A stretch of 62,114 nucleotides of DNA, taken from positions 1 to 62,114 of the forward strand of contig NZ_CALUXO010000075.1 in the NCBI RefSeq assembly GCF_944324745.1. Direction: 5' to 3'. The stretch's first letter is position 1. Each line of letters starts with the position of its first letter. A model generated the notes under the pieces. It searched no databases. It saw nothing but the letters and a program-made list of their open reading frames with translations, and had not been told where the DNA came from. A program made the position numbers and the translations under genes. This document shows positions 1-7,883 of the stretch, in pieces. Source of the DNA: an uncultured Thomasclavelia sp. (GTDB taxonomy: Bacteria > Bacillota_I > Bacilli_A > Erysipelotrichales > Coprobacillaceae).

Positions 1-3
1 AAA

Positions 4-79
4 TGGTGACCCGCAGGCGATTCGAACGCCTGACCCTCTGATTAAAAGTCAGATGCTCTACCGACTGAGCTAGCGGGTC
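4..79 (-). tRNA. tRNA-Lys (TTT)
   Basis: Complete cloverleaf on the minus strand. The 7-bp acceptor stem pairs GACCCGC with GCGGGTC, CCA is encoded (positions 4-6), and the anticodon loop CTTTTAA gives anticodon TTT. It is the last gene of a tight five-tRNA run. Confidence 0.97.
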
Positions 80-83
80 ATAT

Positions 84-159
84 TGGCTGGGATACCTGGA
101 TTCGAACCAGGGAGATGACAGAGTCAAAGTCTGTTGCCTTACCGCTTGGCTATATCCCA
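84..159 (-). tRNA. tRNA-Gln (TTG)
   Basis: Complete cloverleaf on the minus strand. The acceptor stem is TGGGATA/TATCCCA, CCA is encoded, and the anticodon loop CTTTGAC gives anticodon TTG. It sits 4 bases from the neighbouring tRNA-Lys and belongs to the same transcript. Confidence 0.96.
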
Positions 160-166
160 ATGTTAA

Positions 167-250
167 TGGTGGAGGAGGGCGGATTCGAACCACCGAACCG
201 AAAGGAACTGAGTTACAGTCAGCCGCGTTTAGCCACTTCGCTACTCCTCC
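167..250 (-). tRNA. tRNA-Tyr (GTA)
   Basis: Long-variable-arm (type II) tRNA of 84 bases on the minus strand. The acceptor stem is GGAGGAG/CTCCTCC, CCA is encoded, and the anticodon is GTA. The extra arm, typical of bacterial tRNA-Tyr, is visible between the anticodon stem and T arm. Confidence 0.95.
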
Positions 251-253
251 AAA

Positions 254-329
<76 letters not shown>

Positions 330-346
330 TTTACTTTACTTTTAAA

Positions 347-422
347 TGGTGGAGGCTAACGGGCTCGAACCGCTGACCCTCTGCTTGTAAGGCAGATGCT
401 CTCCCAACTGAGCTAAGCCTCC
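347..422 (-). tRNA. tRNA-Val (TAC)
   Basis: Complete cloverleaf on the minus strand. The acceptor stem is GGAGGCT/AGCCTCC, CCA is encoded, and the anticodon loop CTTACAA gives anticodon TAC. It is the first gene of the tRNA operon, closest to the promoter. Confidence 0.96.
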
Positions 423-440
423 ATTTATCAGTGCCAATAC

Positions 441-469
441 ATATTATCATTATCTGAGATATTAGTCAA
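441..469 (-). promoter_or_regulatory. Promoter of the tRNA operon
   Basis: On the minus strand, TTGACT (464-469) and TAATAT (441-446) are separated by 17 bases, about 20 bases upstream of tRNA-Val. This is a near-consensus sigma-A promoter. Confidence 0.85.
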
Positions 470-582
470 TAATTATTTTAAATTTTTTTAAATTTTTAAA
501 GTGAAAAGTTAAATTCCACTTTAGTATTTCTTAAAAATGATTTTAGATAGATTTATGTCACTGAATTGAATAAATCTTTTAT

Positions 583-615
583 AATTAAAAAGACGATCCT
601 AAAAAGATCGTCTTA
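583..615 (-). terminator. Intrinsic terminator of pgi
   Basis: An 8-bp stem AGACGATC/GATCGTCT (591-598 with 606-613) is followed on the minus strand by a T-rich run. It lies just after the pgi stop codon. Confidence 0.9.
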
Positions 616-622
616 TTAGCTA

Positions 623-1903
623 TTAATAACCTGGTTTACCTAATAGTTTAAACATATTCTTTTTGTAAACTTCAACACCTGGTTGATTGAATGGATTAAC
701 TCCAAGTAAATATACTGACATAGCACATGACATTTCAAAGAAGTAAACCATATATCCAAATCCATAAGCATCCATTTTATCCATTGTAATTAAAATATTA
801 GGAACACCACCAGTATTTACATGAGCATCAATTGTACCTTCACAAGCTTTTTTATTTACATAATCAACAGTTTTTCCAGCTAAATAGTTTAATCCATCTA
901 AGTTATCTGGATCGCTAGGAATATTAACATCACTGATTGGTTCTTTAACTTGGAAAATAGTTTCATAAAGAACTTTGCTTCCTTCTTGGATAAATTGACC
1001 TAATGAGTGTAAATCAGTTGAGAATGTAGCACTTGTTGGTAAAATACCTTTACCTTCTTTACCTTCTGATTCACCATATAATTGTTTCCACCATTCAGCA
1101 ACCATAGCGAATTGTAATTCATATGTTACAAACATTTCAGCAGGATATCCAGCTTTGTGTAAAATTTGACGAGCAATTCCATAACGGTAAGCATCATTTT
1201 GACTCAAATCACTAACACCATATTTTACCATGGCATCTTTAGCACCTTTTAACATTTCATCAATGTCAATTCCAGCCATAGCAATTGGGAATAATCCTAC
1301 TGGTGTTAAAACAGAATAACGACCACCAACATCATCAGGAATAACAAAAGTAGTATATCCTTCTTCAGTAGCTAATGTTTTTAAAGCTCCTTTTGCTTTA
1401 TCAGTAGTTGCGACGATTCTTTCTCTAGCACCATCTTTTCCATATTTTTCTTCGCACATTTCTTTGAAAATTCTAAATGCGATTGAAGTTTCTGTTGTAG
1501 TACCTGATTTTGAAATAACATTGATTGCAAAATCTTTACCTTCAAGATAATCAATTACTTGTTTAATATAGTTTGAAGAGAAAGTGTTTCCGACATAAAT
1601 AATTTCTACTTTATTTGTTGGGAATAAACCATTGATAGCTTCAATAGCAGCACGAGCACCTAAATAAGATCCTCCGATTCCACAAACTAGTAAAACATCA
1701 GTTTTTTCTTGTAAAGCAGCTGCTTTTTCTTTGATTAATTCTACTTCAGCTTTATCATAATTTTCTGGTAATTCTACCCAACCAAGAAAATCATTTCCTG
1801 CTCCAGTTTTGTTGTGAATCATATCATGGATTTCATTTGCTTTATCTTGATATGATTCAACAGCTTCAGTTAATTTAGCTTTAGTTAAATCTAATGTAAT
1901 CAT
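623..1903 (-). CDS. pgi: Glucose-6-phosphate isomerase
   Basis: This cytosolic glycolytic enzyme interconverts glucose-6-phosphate and fructose-6-phosphate. The 426-residue product is slightly shorter than the roughly 450 residues usual in Firmicutes but lacks no block. Visible motifs are GIGGSYLG (residues 75-82), the phosphate-binding SKSGTTTET (131-139), a PGI signature around [10 protein letters not shown], and a second around [11 protein letters not shown]. The ATG at 1903 has GGAGG at good spacing. The gene begins 1 base after the stop of the S1-domain gene, so the two form an operon. A terminator follows the stop codon. Identification is firm from the motifs. Confidence 0.97.
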   Translation of the reverse strand: MITLDLTKAKLTEAVESYQDKANEIHDMIHNKTGAGNDFLGWVELPENYDKAEVELIKEKAAALQEKTDVLLVCGIGGSYLGARAAIEAINGLFPTNKVEIIYVGNTFSSNYIKQVIDYLEGKDFAINVISKSGTTTETSIAFRIFKEMCEEKYGKDGARERIVATTDKAKGALKTLATEEGYTTFVIPDDVGGRYSVLTPVGLFPIAMAGIDIDEMLKGAKDAMVKYGVSDLSQNDAYRYGIARQILHKAGYPAEMFVTYELQFAMVAEWWKQLYGESEGKEGKGILPTSATFSTDLHSLGQFIQEGSKVLYETIFQVKEPISDVNIPSDPDNLDGLNYLAGKTVDYVNKKACEGTIDAHVNTGGVPNILITMDKMDAYGFGYMVYFFEMSCAMSVYLLGVNPFNQPGVEVYKKNMFKLLGKPGY

Positions 1904-1904
1904 T

Positions 1905-2282
1905 CTAATTTTCCTCCGTGATTCCTTGTTTGATCCATATTTGCATAGCTGCAGCTAATGGTTTAAAACCATTAGGTGTTTCTACGATCGTTCGTCTGGG
2001 ATTTTTATAGTAAACACGTTTATTGCGTCTACGATATCGATTATCAATAGCTTTAAGGCTTAGTCTGGCGTGATTGGTCTGTTCATCAAAATCAATTACT
2101 TTAACTTTAAGAGTTTGACCAATCTTAACAAAACTATCAATGCTCTTAACAAATTTATCTGATATTTCAGAGATATGGATTAGACCTGTAGAATTATCAG
2201 GTAAACTCGCGAAAGCACCATATGGTTGAATACCAGTGATTTTTACATCAACGATATCACCACGTTTTATTTTTTGGCTCAT
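1905..2282 (-). CDS. S1 RNA-binding domain protein (YugI/CvfD-like)
   Basis: A 125-residue protein with a single N-terminal S1 domain (about residues 5-75), including the typical [20 protein letters not shown] start and the GLIHISEIS strand. A basic tail ([12 protein letters not shown]) follows. Proteins of this shape, such as Bacillus YugI (general stress protein 13) and CvfD, bind RNA or ribosomes and act in post-transcriptional control. The exact role here is not shown by sequence. It has a GGGAGTGA ribosome site and lies 1 base upstream of pgi in the same operon, an arrangement that may link it to glycolytic expression. Confidence 0.85.
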   Translation of the reverse strand: MSQKIKRGDIVDVKITGIQPYGAFASLPDNSTGLIHISEISDKFVKSIDSFVKIGQTLKVKVIDFDEQTNHARLSLKAIDNRYRRRNKRVYYKNPRRTIVETPNGFKPLAAAMQIWIKQGITEEN

Positions 2283-2306
2283 TAAATAATCACTCCCTAC
2301 TGATGT

Positions 2307-2315
2307 ATTATAGCA
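2307..2315 (-). promoter_or_regulatory. Extended -10 promoter of the S1-pgi operon
   Basis: The minus strand reads TGCTATAAT, an extended -10 element about 15 bases upstream of the S1-gene ribosome site. No good -35 is visible, which is usual for extended -10 promoters. Confidence 0.65.
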
Positions 2316-2426
2316 TAAAATTTTCGAAAATATTTCTTTTTCATAATTTTTTTATTTGAATAATCATATTTATTTAAAAATATTTTTTTTGTGGTAGAAT
2401 ATATTAGGTAAAAAGAGGTGATATTA

Positions 2427-2669
2427 ATGGATAGTACATATGAACAAGTTGAAAAAGTGATTAATAAATTACGACCATACTTAAATCGAAATGAAGGTGA
2501 TATACATTTAATAGATATTAAAGACGGGATAGTTTATGTAAAAATGCTGGGTGCTTGTGCTGGATGCAGTTTTTTAGATGAAACTTTAAAAGATGGTGTT
2601 GAACAGATTTTAATGGAAGAAGTACCAGGTGTTTTAGAAGTCCGTAGTGTCGAAGAACCATTGTTTTAA
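2427..2669 (+). CDS. NifU-like iron-sulfur scaffold protein (NifU C-terminal domain)
   Basis: A short protein of 80 residues consisting only of a NifU C-terminal domain. It has the Fe-S cluster-binding CxxC in GACAGCSF and the usual downstream helix ending in EEVPGV. Such stand-alone Nfu proteins carry and deliver Fe-S clusters. The ATG at 2427 is chosen because AGAGGTG precedes it at good spacing; an in-frame GTG at 2418 lies inside the ribosome site. A likely -10 (TAGAAT, 2395-2400) lies just upstream. It stands alone and points away from the S1-pgi operon. Family assignment is firm; client proteins are unknown. Confidence 0.92.
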   Translation: MDSTYEQVEKVINKLRPYLNRNEGDIHLIDIKDGIVYVKMLGACAGCSFLDETLKDGVEQILMEEVPGVLEVRSVEEPLF

Positions 2670-2709
2670 AAAAATGAGACAAATTTGAGACAAAATACCG
2701 GTAATTTTA

Positions 2710-2718
2710 TGCTACAAT
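2710..2718 (+). promoter_or_regulatory. Extended -10 promoter for the small ORF/metK leader
   Basis: TGCTACAAT is an extended -10. Just upstream lies a direct repeat of TGAGACAAA (about 2675-2695). It is the best candidate start for the transcript carrying the 46-codon ORF, the SAM riboswitch and metK. Confidence 0.5.
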
Positions 2719-2830
2719 ATTAATGGTTATTAAATTGCTTGCATAATTGTATCAGATGTATTAATATTAGTTTATCATTTTTTAGAATATTATTATGTTA
2801 TTTATACAAACTAAGTTAAGGTGATTAGTT

Positions 2831-2971
2831 ATGAATAAAAATAATATCCGTAAACAAAAAATGATAGCTAGTATTTTATTAGATATTGGTTTAGATGATG
2901 AAATTATCGAAACGATTACATCATTGACCAAAGAAGAAATTGAACAAATAAATAAAAAAGACTCTTATTAA
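2831..2971 (+). CDS. Small protein of 46 residues upstream of the SAM riboswitch
   Basis: ATG at 2831 follows AAGGTGA at 7-base spacing, and the frame runs 46 codons to TAA at 2969-2971. The product is charged and predicted helical. Its stretch LLDIGLDDEIIETITSLTKE resembles the short helix-turn-helix-like tail repeat of Rpn/PD-(D/E)XK transposase-family proteins, but this is only a resemblance. The last codons lie inside the 5' strand of riboswitch stem P1 (2962-2969), so ribosomes finishing this ORF would cover part of the aptamer. It may be a real small protein or a translated leader; the good ribosome site favours translation. Confidence 0.55.
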   Translation: MNKNNIRKQKMIASILLDIGLDDEIIETITSLTKEEIEQINKKDSY

Positions 2972-3107
2972 GAACTACGAGATGAAGATCGATGATGTAG
3001 TGGCAACCCTATATTAAATTAGAAGGTGCCTGACTGAGCAAGGTTACACTTGAACAATGAGAGAAGGCTTCCTAAATATGTTTGCTTTCTCTTTAGGAAG
3101 CTTTTTT
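2962..3107 (+). promoter_or_regulatory. SAM-I (S-box) riboswitch controlling metK
   Basis: The aptamer is closed by P1 CTCTTATT/AATGAGAG (2962-2969 with 3056-3063). It contains a P2 stem ACTAC/GTAGT with kink-turn-like GATGA, then GGCAACC and AAGGTGCC, the conserved S-box core. The expression platform can be traced. An antiterminator pairs 3060-3068 with 3084-3092 (9 bp) and shares bases with the 3' strand of P1. When SAM stabilises P1, the terminator 3067-3076/3092-3101 with its T-run forms instead. This matches the known transcription-termination mechanism of S-box leaders. Confidence 0.9.
3067..3107 (+). terminator. SAM-dependent terminator of the metK leader
   Basis: A 10-bp stem GCTTCCTAAA/TTTAGGAAGC (3067-3076, 3092-3101) is followed by six T. 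It is mutually exclusive with the antiterminator described for the riboswitch. Confidence 0.9.
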
Positions 3108-3127
3108 ATTTATGAAAGGAGAAAGTT

Positions 3128-4273
3128 ATGAAAGAAAAAGTTTTATTTACATCAGAATCAGTTTCAAAAGGACATCCAGATAAAGTTTGTGATCAAATTA
3201 GTGATGCTATCTTGGATGCTTGTTTAAAAGAAGATCCTAATTCTAGGGTTGCTTGTGAAGTTTTTGCAACTACAAATTTAGTAGTAATCGGTGGTGAAAT
3301 CACAACTTTAGCTAATGTTGATTATGAGCAGGTTGCCCGTGATGTTTTAAAGGATATTGGATATGATGAAGATGAAAAAGGAATTGATTATCGGACTTGT
3401 AAAATTCAGGTAGTAATGGATAGTCAATCACCAGATATTGCACTAGGGACTAATGATGAAATAGGTGGTGCTGGCGATCAGGGAATAATGTTTGGATATG
3501 CTTGTAAAGAAACTGAAGGATACATGCCACTTTCAATTTCTTTAGCGCATCATTTAGTTCGTTATGCAACAGAAAAGAAAAATAGTGGTGAATTTAAAAA
3601 TGCTCGGCCTGATATGAAAGCTCAAGTTACTATTGATTATACTGAAGATGAACCTAAAATCGATACGATTTTAATGTCAATTCAACATGATCCGGACTTT
3701 GATGAAAGTGCTTTTAAAAAATATATCAAAGAAGAAATTATGGATGCAGTGGTAAAAAAATATAACTTGAATACTGATTATCGAGTTTTAATTAATCCAA
3801 CTGGACGCTTTGTTATCGGGGGACCTCATGGTGATACTGGTTTAACTGGTAGAAAAATTATTGTTGATACTTATGGAGGGGTTGCTCGCCATGGTGGTGG
3901 TGCTTTTAGTGGTAAAGATCCATCAAAAGTCGATCGTTCAGCAGCCTATATGTTGAGATACATCGCTAAAAACATAGTAGCTGCTGATTTATGCGATAAA
4001 ATTGAAATACAGGTTTCTTATGCAATCGGAGTAAAAGAACCAACTTCAATTTATGTTGAAACTTTTGGCAGTGAACATGTAAGTAAGGATACTATCATCA
4101 AAGCTATTCGGGAAAACTTCGATTTAACACCTGGAGGTATTATTAAAACATTAGATTTAAGACGGCCAATTTATCGTCAAACAGCAGCCTACGGGCATTT
4201 TGGTCGCCCTGATTTAGATTTACCTTGGGAAAAATTAGATAAGGTTTCTGATCTAAAGAAATATCTTTTATAA
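3128..4273 (+). CDS. metK: S-adenosylmethionine synthetase
   Basis: The enzyme makes S-adenosylmethionine from methionine and ATP in the cytosol. The product has 381 residues, normal for the family. The N-terminal [13 protein letters not shown], the ATP-loop hexapeptide region GAGDQG and the glycine-rich [19 protein letters not shown] are all present. ATG at 3128 has AAAGGAGA ahead of it. The gene lies directly behind a SAM-I riboswitch, so its own product feeds back on it. It is monocistronic, ending at a terminator 35 bases downstream. Identification is firm. Confidence 0.98.
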   Translation: MKEKVLFTSESVSKGHPDKVCDQISDAILDACLKEDPNSRVACEVFATTNLVVIGGEITTLANVDYEQVARDVLKDIGYDEDEKGIDYRTCKIQVVMDSQSPDIALGTNDEIGGAGDQGIMFGYACKETEGYMPLSISLAHHLVRYATEKKNSGEFKNARPDMKAQVTIDYTEDEPKIDTILMSIQHDPDFDESAFKKYIKEEIMDAVVKKYNLNTDYRVLINPTGRFVIGGPHGDTGLTGRKIIVDTYGGVARHGGGAFSGKDPSKVDRSAAYMLRYIAKNIVAADLCDKIEIQVSYAIGVKEPTSIYVETFGSEHVSKDTIIKAIRENFDLTPGGIIKTLDLRRPIYRQTAAYGHFGRPDLDLPWEKLDKVSDLKKYLL

Positions 4274-4305
4274 GAATATAAAAAAGTTTTTATTTGAATT
4301 AAATG

Positions 4306-4334
4306 AAAAAACTCGATTAATTCGAGTTTTTTTG
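4306..4334 (+). terminator. Terminator of metK
   Basis: The stem ACTCGA/TCGAGT (4311-4316, 4322-4327) is extended by A-T pairs and followed by a T-run. Confidence 0.85.
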
Positions 4335-4375
4335 TTTGATTATAAATTTTGGGGAAATTTTGTCAACATTTTAAG

Positions 4376-4404
4376 TGTAAATTTACTGATTTATATTGTA
4401 TAAT
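4376..4404 (+). promoter_or_regulatory. Promoter of hpf
   Basis: TGTATAAT forms an extended -10 (TATAAT at 4399-4404), with a weak TGTAAA (4376-4381) 17 bases upstream. It sits 26 bases before the hpf start. Confidence 0.65.
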
Positions 4405-4430
4405 AATTATATACAAAAGGAGGAGTTCTT

Positions 4431-4958
4431 ATGAAAATCTCAGTAAGAGGAAAAAACATTGAAATCACTGATGCAATTGAACAGAAGATTTCAAAAAAAT
4501 TATCAAAGCTAGATAAATATTTTATAGTAAGCGATAATGTTGAAGCTAAAGTATTATGCCGTGTCTATCCATATGGACAAAAGGTAGAAATTACTATTCC
4601 AACTGAATATGTATTACTAAGAGCTGAAGTCGTTGAAGAAGATTTATATAATGCAATTGATCTAGCAATTGATAAATTAGAAGGACAAATTAGAAAATAT
4701 AAGACACGTTTAAGTCGTAAATCAAAGGATAATAAACTAGCATTTAATCTGTCTTCAATTGAAGATGTCGAACCTGAAGAAGACGTTTTGGTAAAAGTTA
4801 AATCTATTACTCCAAAACCAATGGATATGGAAGAAGCAATTATGCAAATGGAATTAATTGGACATTCATTCTTTGTTTATCGTGATGCCGAAACCGATTC
4901 AATCAGTATTGTATATCGTCGTAATGATGGAGATTATGGATTGATTGAAACTGAATAA
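4431..4958 (+). CDS. hpf: Ribosome hibernation promoting factor, long form
   Basis: A 175-residue protein with the HPF/RaiA fold in residues 1-100 (MKISVRGKNIEITDAIE start, Y/K-rich strands). A linker is followed by a C-terminal dimerisation domain of about residues 115-175 containing MDMEEAIMQMELIGHSFFVY. Long HPF joins two 70S ribosomes into inactive 100S dimers in stationary phase in Firmicutes. The ATG has AAAGGAGG upstream. It is a single gene between its own promoter and a terminator with a TTCG tetraloop. Identification is firm. Confidence 0.96.
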   Translation: MKISVRGKNIEITDAIEQKISKKLSKLDKYFIVSDNVEAKVLCRVYPYGQKVEITIPTEYVLLRAEVVEEDLYNAIDLAIDKLEGQIRKYKTRLSRKSKDNKLAFNLSSIEDVEPEEDVLVKVKSITPKPMDMEEAIMQMELIGHSFFVYRDAETDSISIVYRRNDGDYGLIETE

Positions 4959-4960
4959 TA

Positions 4961-4982
4961 AAAAAAGCCTTCGGGCTTTTTT
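4961..4982. terminator. Bidirectional terminator between hpf and the radical SAM gene
   Basis: A nine-pair stem AAAAAAGCC/GGCTTTTTT surrounds a TTCG tetraloop (4970-4973). It can terminate both convergent genes. Confidence 0.92.
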
Positions 4983-5916
4983 ATTTTAAATTGCAACCTT
5001 GATAGTAATCTTTTTTTACCATCATTTTATCAATATCATTTAAAATAGTTACTTTTTTAATTGACCACAATGGAGCAACTAAGTCATCAACTTTACCATC
5101 ACCTGTCAATCTTTCAATAACAATTTGTTCTGGAATATAGGTCAGTTGATCACAAACAAGTTCAATATATTCTTCTCTTGATAACATAGAAAAAGCTTCT
5201 TGATGGTACAATTGATGAAGTTTTGTTCCTTCAATAATATAGAGCATATGAATTTTTAAAGCTTGAATATCCAAATTTCCCACTGTTTTGGCAGTTTCCA
5301 GCATCATTTCTTTAGTTTCGCCAGGTAGACCATTGATTATATGGACACAAACATTTATCTTTAGTTTTCTTAATTTAGATAAACCATCTAAAAATTCCTG
5401 ATAAGTATGTCCACGATTGATTAATTTACCAGTTTGATCATGGATAGTTTGCAGTCCTAGTTCTACCCATAGATCAACACGTTGATTCAATTTATCCAAA
5501 TAATCTAAAACATCGTCAGCTAAACAATCCGGGCGAGTTGCAATACTAATTGCGACTACGTCTTTTTTATTAACAAATGGTTCAATACAATTTTTAATTT
5601 TTGCTACAGGACCATATGTATTGGTATTAGCTTGAAAATAAGCAATATATTTACAGCCCGGCCATTTGTGATTTAAAATCTGACTCACTTGTTCAAACTG
5701 CATTTCAAGAGAATCTTTAACATTTCCAGCAAAATCTCCTGAACCACTGGCACTACAAAAAATACAGCCCCCAATACCTTTGGTACCATCACGATTAGGA
5801 CAGGTAAAACCGGCATTAAGACCAACTTTAGCTACTTTGCAATGATATTTATTTTTTAAATAATAATTGAATGTATGATAACGTTTATTATCATTACTAT
5901 ATTTAAATTGATTCAT
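4981..5916 (-). CDS. TIGR01212-family radical SAM protein
   Basis: A cytosolic radical SAM enzyme of 311 residues. The cluster motif is seen as CPNRDGTKGIGGCIFC, with the C-x(n)-C-xx-C spacing of the YhcC/TIGR01212 family. Its substrate is not established in general; related enzymes modify RNA or nucleosides. The start is set at 5916 because GGTGAT precedes this ATG. A longer open frame would cover the -10 element TATAAT at 5933-5938, so it is rejected. It diverges from the ABC exporter gene with about 60 bases between starts. Confidence 0.85.
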   Translation of the reverse strand: MNQFKYSNDNKRYHTFNYYLKNKYHCKVAKVGLNAGFTCPNRDGTKGIGGCIFCSASGSGDFAGNVKDSLEMQFEQVSQILNHKWPGCKYIAYFQANTNTYGPVAKIKNCIEPFVNKKDVVAISIATRPDCLADDVLDYLDKLNQRVDLWVELGLQTIHDQTGKLINRGHTYQEFLDGLSKLRKLKINVCVHIINGLPGETKEMMLETAKTVGNLDIQALKIHMLYIIEGTKLHQLYHQEAFSMLSREEYIELVCDQLTYIPEQIVIERLTGDGKVDDLVAPLWSIKKVTILNDIDKMMVKKDYYQGCNLK

Positions 5917-5932
5917 ATTTATCACCATTGGC

Positions 5933-5961
5933 ATTATAACATATTTATATAAATAGATAAA
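5933..5961 (-). promoter_or_regulatory. Promoter of the radical SAM gene
   Basis: Minus-strand TATAAT (5933-5938) with TTTATC (5956-5961) 17 bases upstream, inside the short divergent region. On the plus strand, TTGGCA (5928-5933) could be a -35 for the ABC gene, but no good -10 at proper spacing is seen. Confidence 0.6.
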
Positions 5962-5975
5962 AGATGGAGGCACAT

Positions 5976-7808
5976 ATGGGATTACAATTAATTAATATTT
6001 TCAAATCATATACCTTTGGTAAAAATAAACAACGGGTATTAAATAATCTAACGATTAAATTTCCACGGCAGGGATTAGTAGCCATTATCGGAAAGAGCGG
6101 TACTGGAAAATCGACATTATTAAATATTATCGCCGGAATTGAAAAGCCAGATGGTGGAAAAGTAATGATAGATGGTCATTCGCTGGATTATCGGGAAATT
6201 GCTAATTATCAAAGTCATTATATTAGTTATGTTTATCAGTTTTATAATCTGATTCCAGCTTTAACGGTCAAACAAAATCTAATGATCATTACAGCAATCA
6301 AAGGTGTTGATTTTAAGACGATAGAAACTAAAATGATTGATTACAGTTATAAATTACAGATAAATCATTTACTAGATTCCTATCCAGATGAATTATCAGG
6401 TGGCCAAAAGCAACGGGTCGGTTTGCTACGGGCATTTTTGGGCAATACACCTATTTTATTAGCTGATGAGCCAACTGGTGCCTTAAATTATCATCAGAGT
6501 CAGCAAGTTATGAATTTGCTTAAAGATTATGCTCGAAATCATTTGGTGATTGTAATTTCTCATAATCGGTCTTTAATAAAAAAATATACAACTTTAATAG
6601 TTGATCTTGATGATAACCAGGATTTTTATGATTTTAAAATTAATAAATATCATAAATATTCAACCCAATATCCACCAAAACAGTCTAAACGGCTGTTTTT
6701 TTATATTAAGCAGCAAATCAGATATCAAAAAGCAAAACTAGTAATGATGTTCATATCACAGCTTTTTATTATTTTAGCCTTTGTCTTATTGTTATCAGCG
6801 TGTAATGGTGGCTGGCAGTTTCTTGAAAGTCGTTTTCAAAGTGATCCCTTAAAAAATATTATTGAAGTTTATCAAAGTGATTACAATGTTGCTAATTTTT
6901 CTGATAGGGCAATTAAGAAATTTAAAGAAAATAAAAGTATTGAAAGTGTGAGCTATAAATTAGATTTTAATCGCGGATATTTTAATGATTTGCAGTTAAC
7001 AGGTTATCAGATGACAAAAAGCTACGAATTAGATTATCAGGCAGGAAAATATCCTAAATCTACTAATCAGGTTTTAATAAATCAAGATGCAGCCAGTCAG
7101 TATGATTTAAAAATTGGAGATTCGCTTGAGTTTGTTTTTAATGAAATAACTTATTCATTTACAATTACCGGCATCATTAATGATTATGTTAATCAAGGAG
7201 ATAATTTTTATGTTGACGTTAATTATTTACAGGTAGATTTGAGGGAGGCTTTAGAAACTGAAGATATTTTAATTTTAGAAAGTAATAATGTAAAACAGGT
7301 GATAAATGATCATAAAGATGATTATTTGATGGTAAGTTATCACTTGGAGTATATTGAAAGTTATCAGTTACTTTTTGATTTGGCTCAAATGGTTGTGATG
7401 ATATTTATTGTTATTAGTTTTATGATTTCAATGATTTTAATAAGTATTATTTTAAAAACGATATTTATTGAAAGGAAAAGAGATACGAGCTTGCTTCTAG
7501 CTAATGGGATGAAAAAAGTCCAAATAGTTAATCTATTTAGTTTAGAAGCAACAATAATTGGTTTTTTTATTGGATTATTTGGTAGTGTTTTTAGTTTGAT
7601 AGTTTTAAAATTACTAGCAATATTTAAAATCAGTGAAAAACTTTTTAATATCAGCAATTTATTTGTTTTGCCTGGTGATTTTTTTATGTCATTAGATCTT
7701 TATGGATTATTAATTGGAATATATATGCTGGTATGTTATTTTGCCGGATTACAGGCAGCAATTAAGATAAATAAAATGGATGTTAGTATTCTATTAAAAG
7801 AAAATTAA
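5976..7808 (+). CDS. ABC transporter, fused ATPase and FtsX-like permease
   Basis: A 610-residue protein with an N-terminal ATPase and a C-terminal permease. Residues 1-215 contain Walker A GKSGTGKS, signature LSGGQKQR, Walker B ILLADEPTGAL and an H-loop. One membrane segment follows (about 260-280), then an extracytoplasmic region, then three C-terminal segments: the MacB/FtsX topology. Fused proteins of this type usually act as dimers to export or extract peptides, lipids or drugs. ATG 5976 has GGAGG; an in-frame ATG at 5964 lies over the ribosome site. It is followed at 75 bases by a second fused ABC gene, so the pair may form a heterodimer. The substrate is unknown. Confidence 0.85.
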   Translation: MGLQLINIFKSYTFGKNKQRVLNNLTIKFPRQGLVAIIGKSGTGKSTLLNIIAGIEKPDGGKVMIDGHSLDYREIANYQSHYISYVYQFYNLIPALTVKQNLMIITAIKGVDFKTIETKMIDYSYKLQINHLLDSYPDELSGGQKQRVGLLRAFLGNTPILLADEPTGALNYHQSQQVMNLLKDYARNHLVIVISHNRSLIKKYTTLIVDLDDNQDFYDFKINKYHKYSTQYPPKQSKRLFFYIKQQIRYQKAKLVMMFISQLFIILAFVLLLSACNGGWQFLESRFQSDPLKNIIEVYQSDYNVANFSDRAIKKFKENKSIESVSYKLDFNRGYFNDLQLTGYQMTKSYELDYQAGKYPKSTNQVLINQDAASQYDLKIGDSLEFVFNEITYSFTITGIINDYVNQGDNFYVDVNYLQVDLREALETEDILILESNNVKQVINDHKDDYLMVSYHLEYIESYQLLFDLAQMVVMIFIVISFMISMILISIILKTIFIERKRDTSLLLANGMKKVQIVNLFSLEATIIGFFIGLFGSVFSLIVLKLLAIFKISEKLFNISNLFVLPGDFFMSLDLYGLLIGIYMLVCYFAGLQAAIKINKMDVSILLKEN

Positions 7809-7883
7809 TAATTTAAAAGTAAAAGAAAGGAGCAGTTACATTTAATTCAATCATATATTTGATTTAAAGTAACAAATAATAAT

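Noticed and set aside
7385-7657. Antisense 90-codon frame inside the first fused ABC gene
   Set aside because: It lies wholly within the hydrophobic permease region of a well-supported gene and has no ribosome site; it is a mirror of TM codons.
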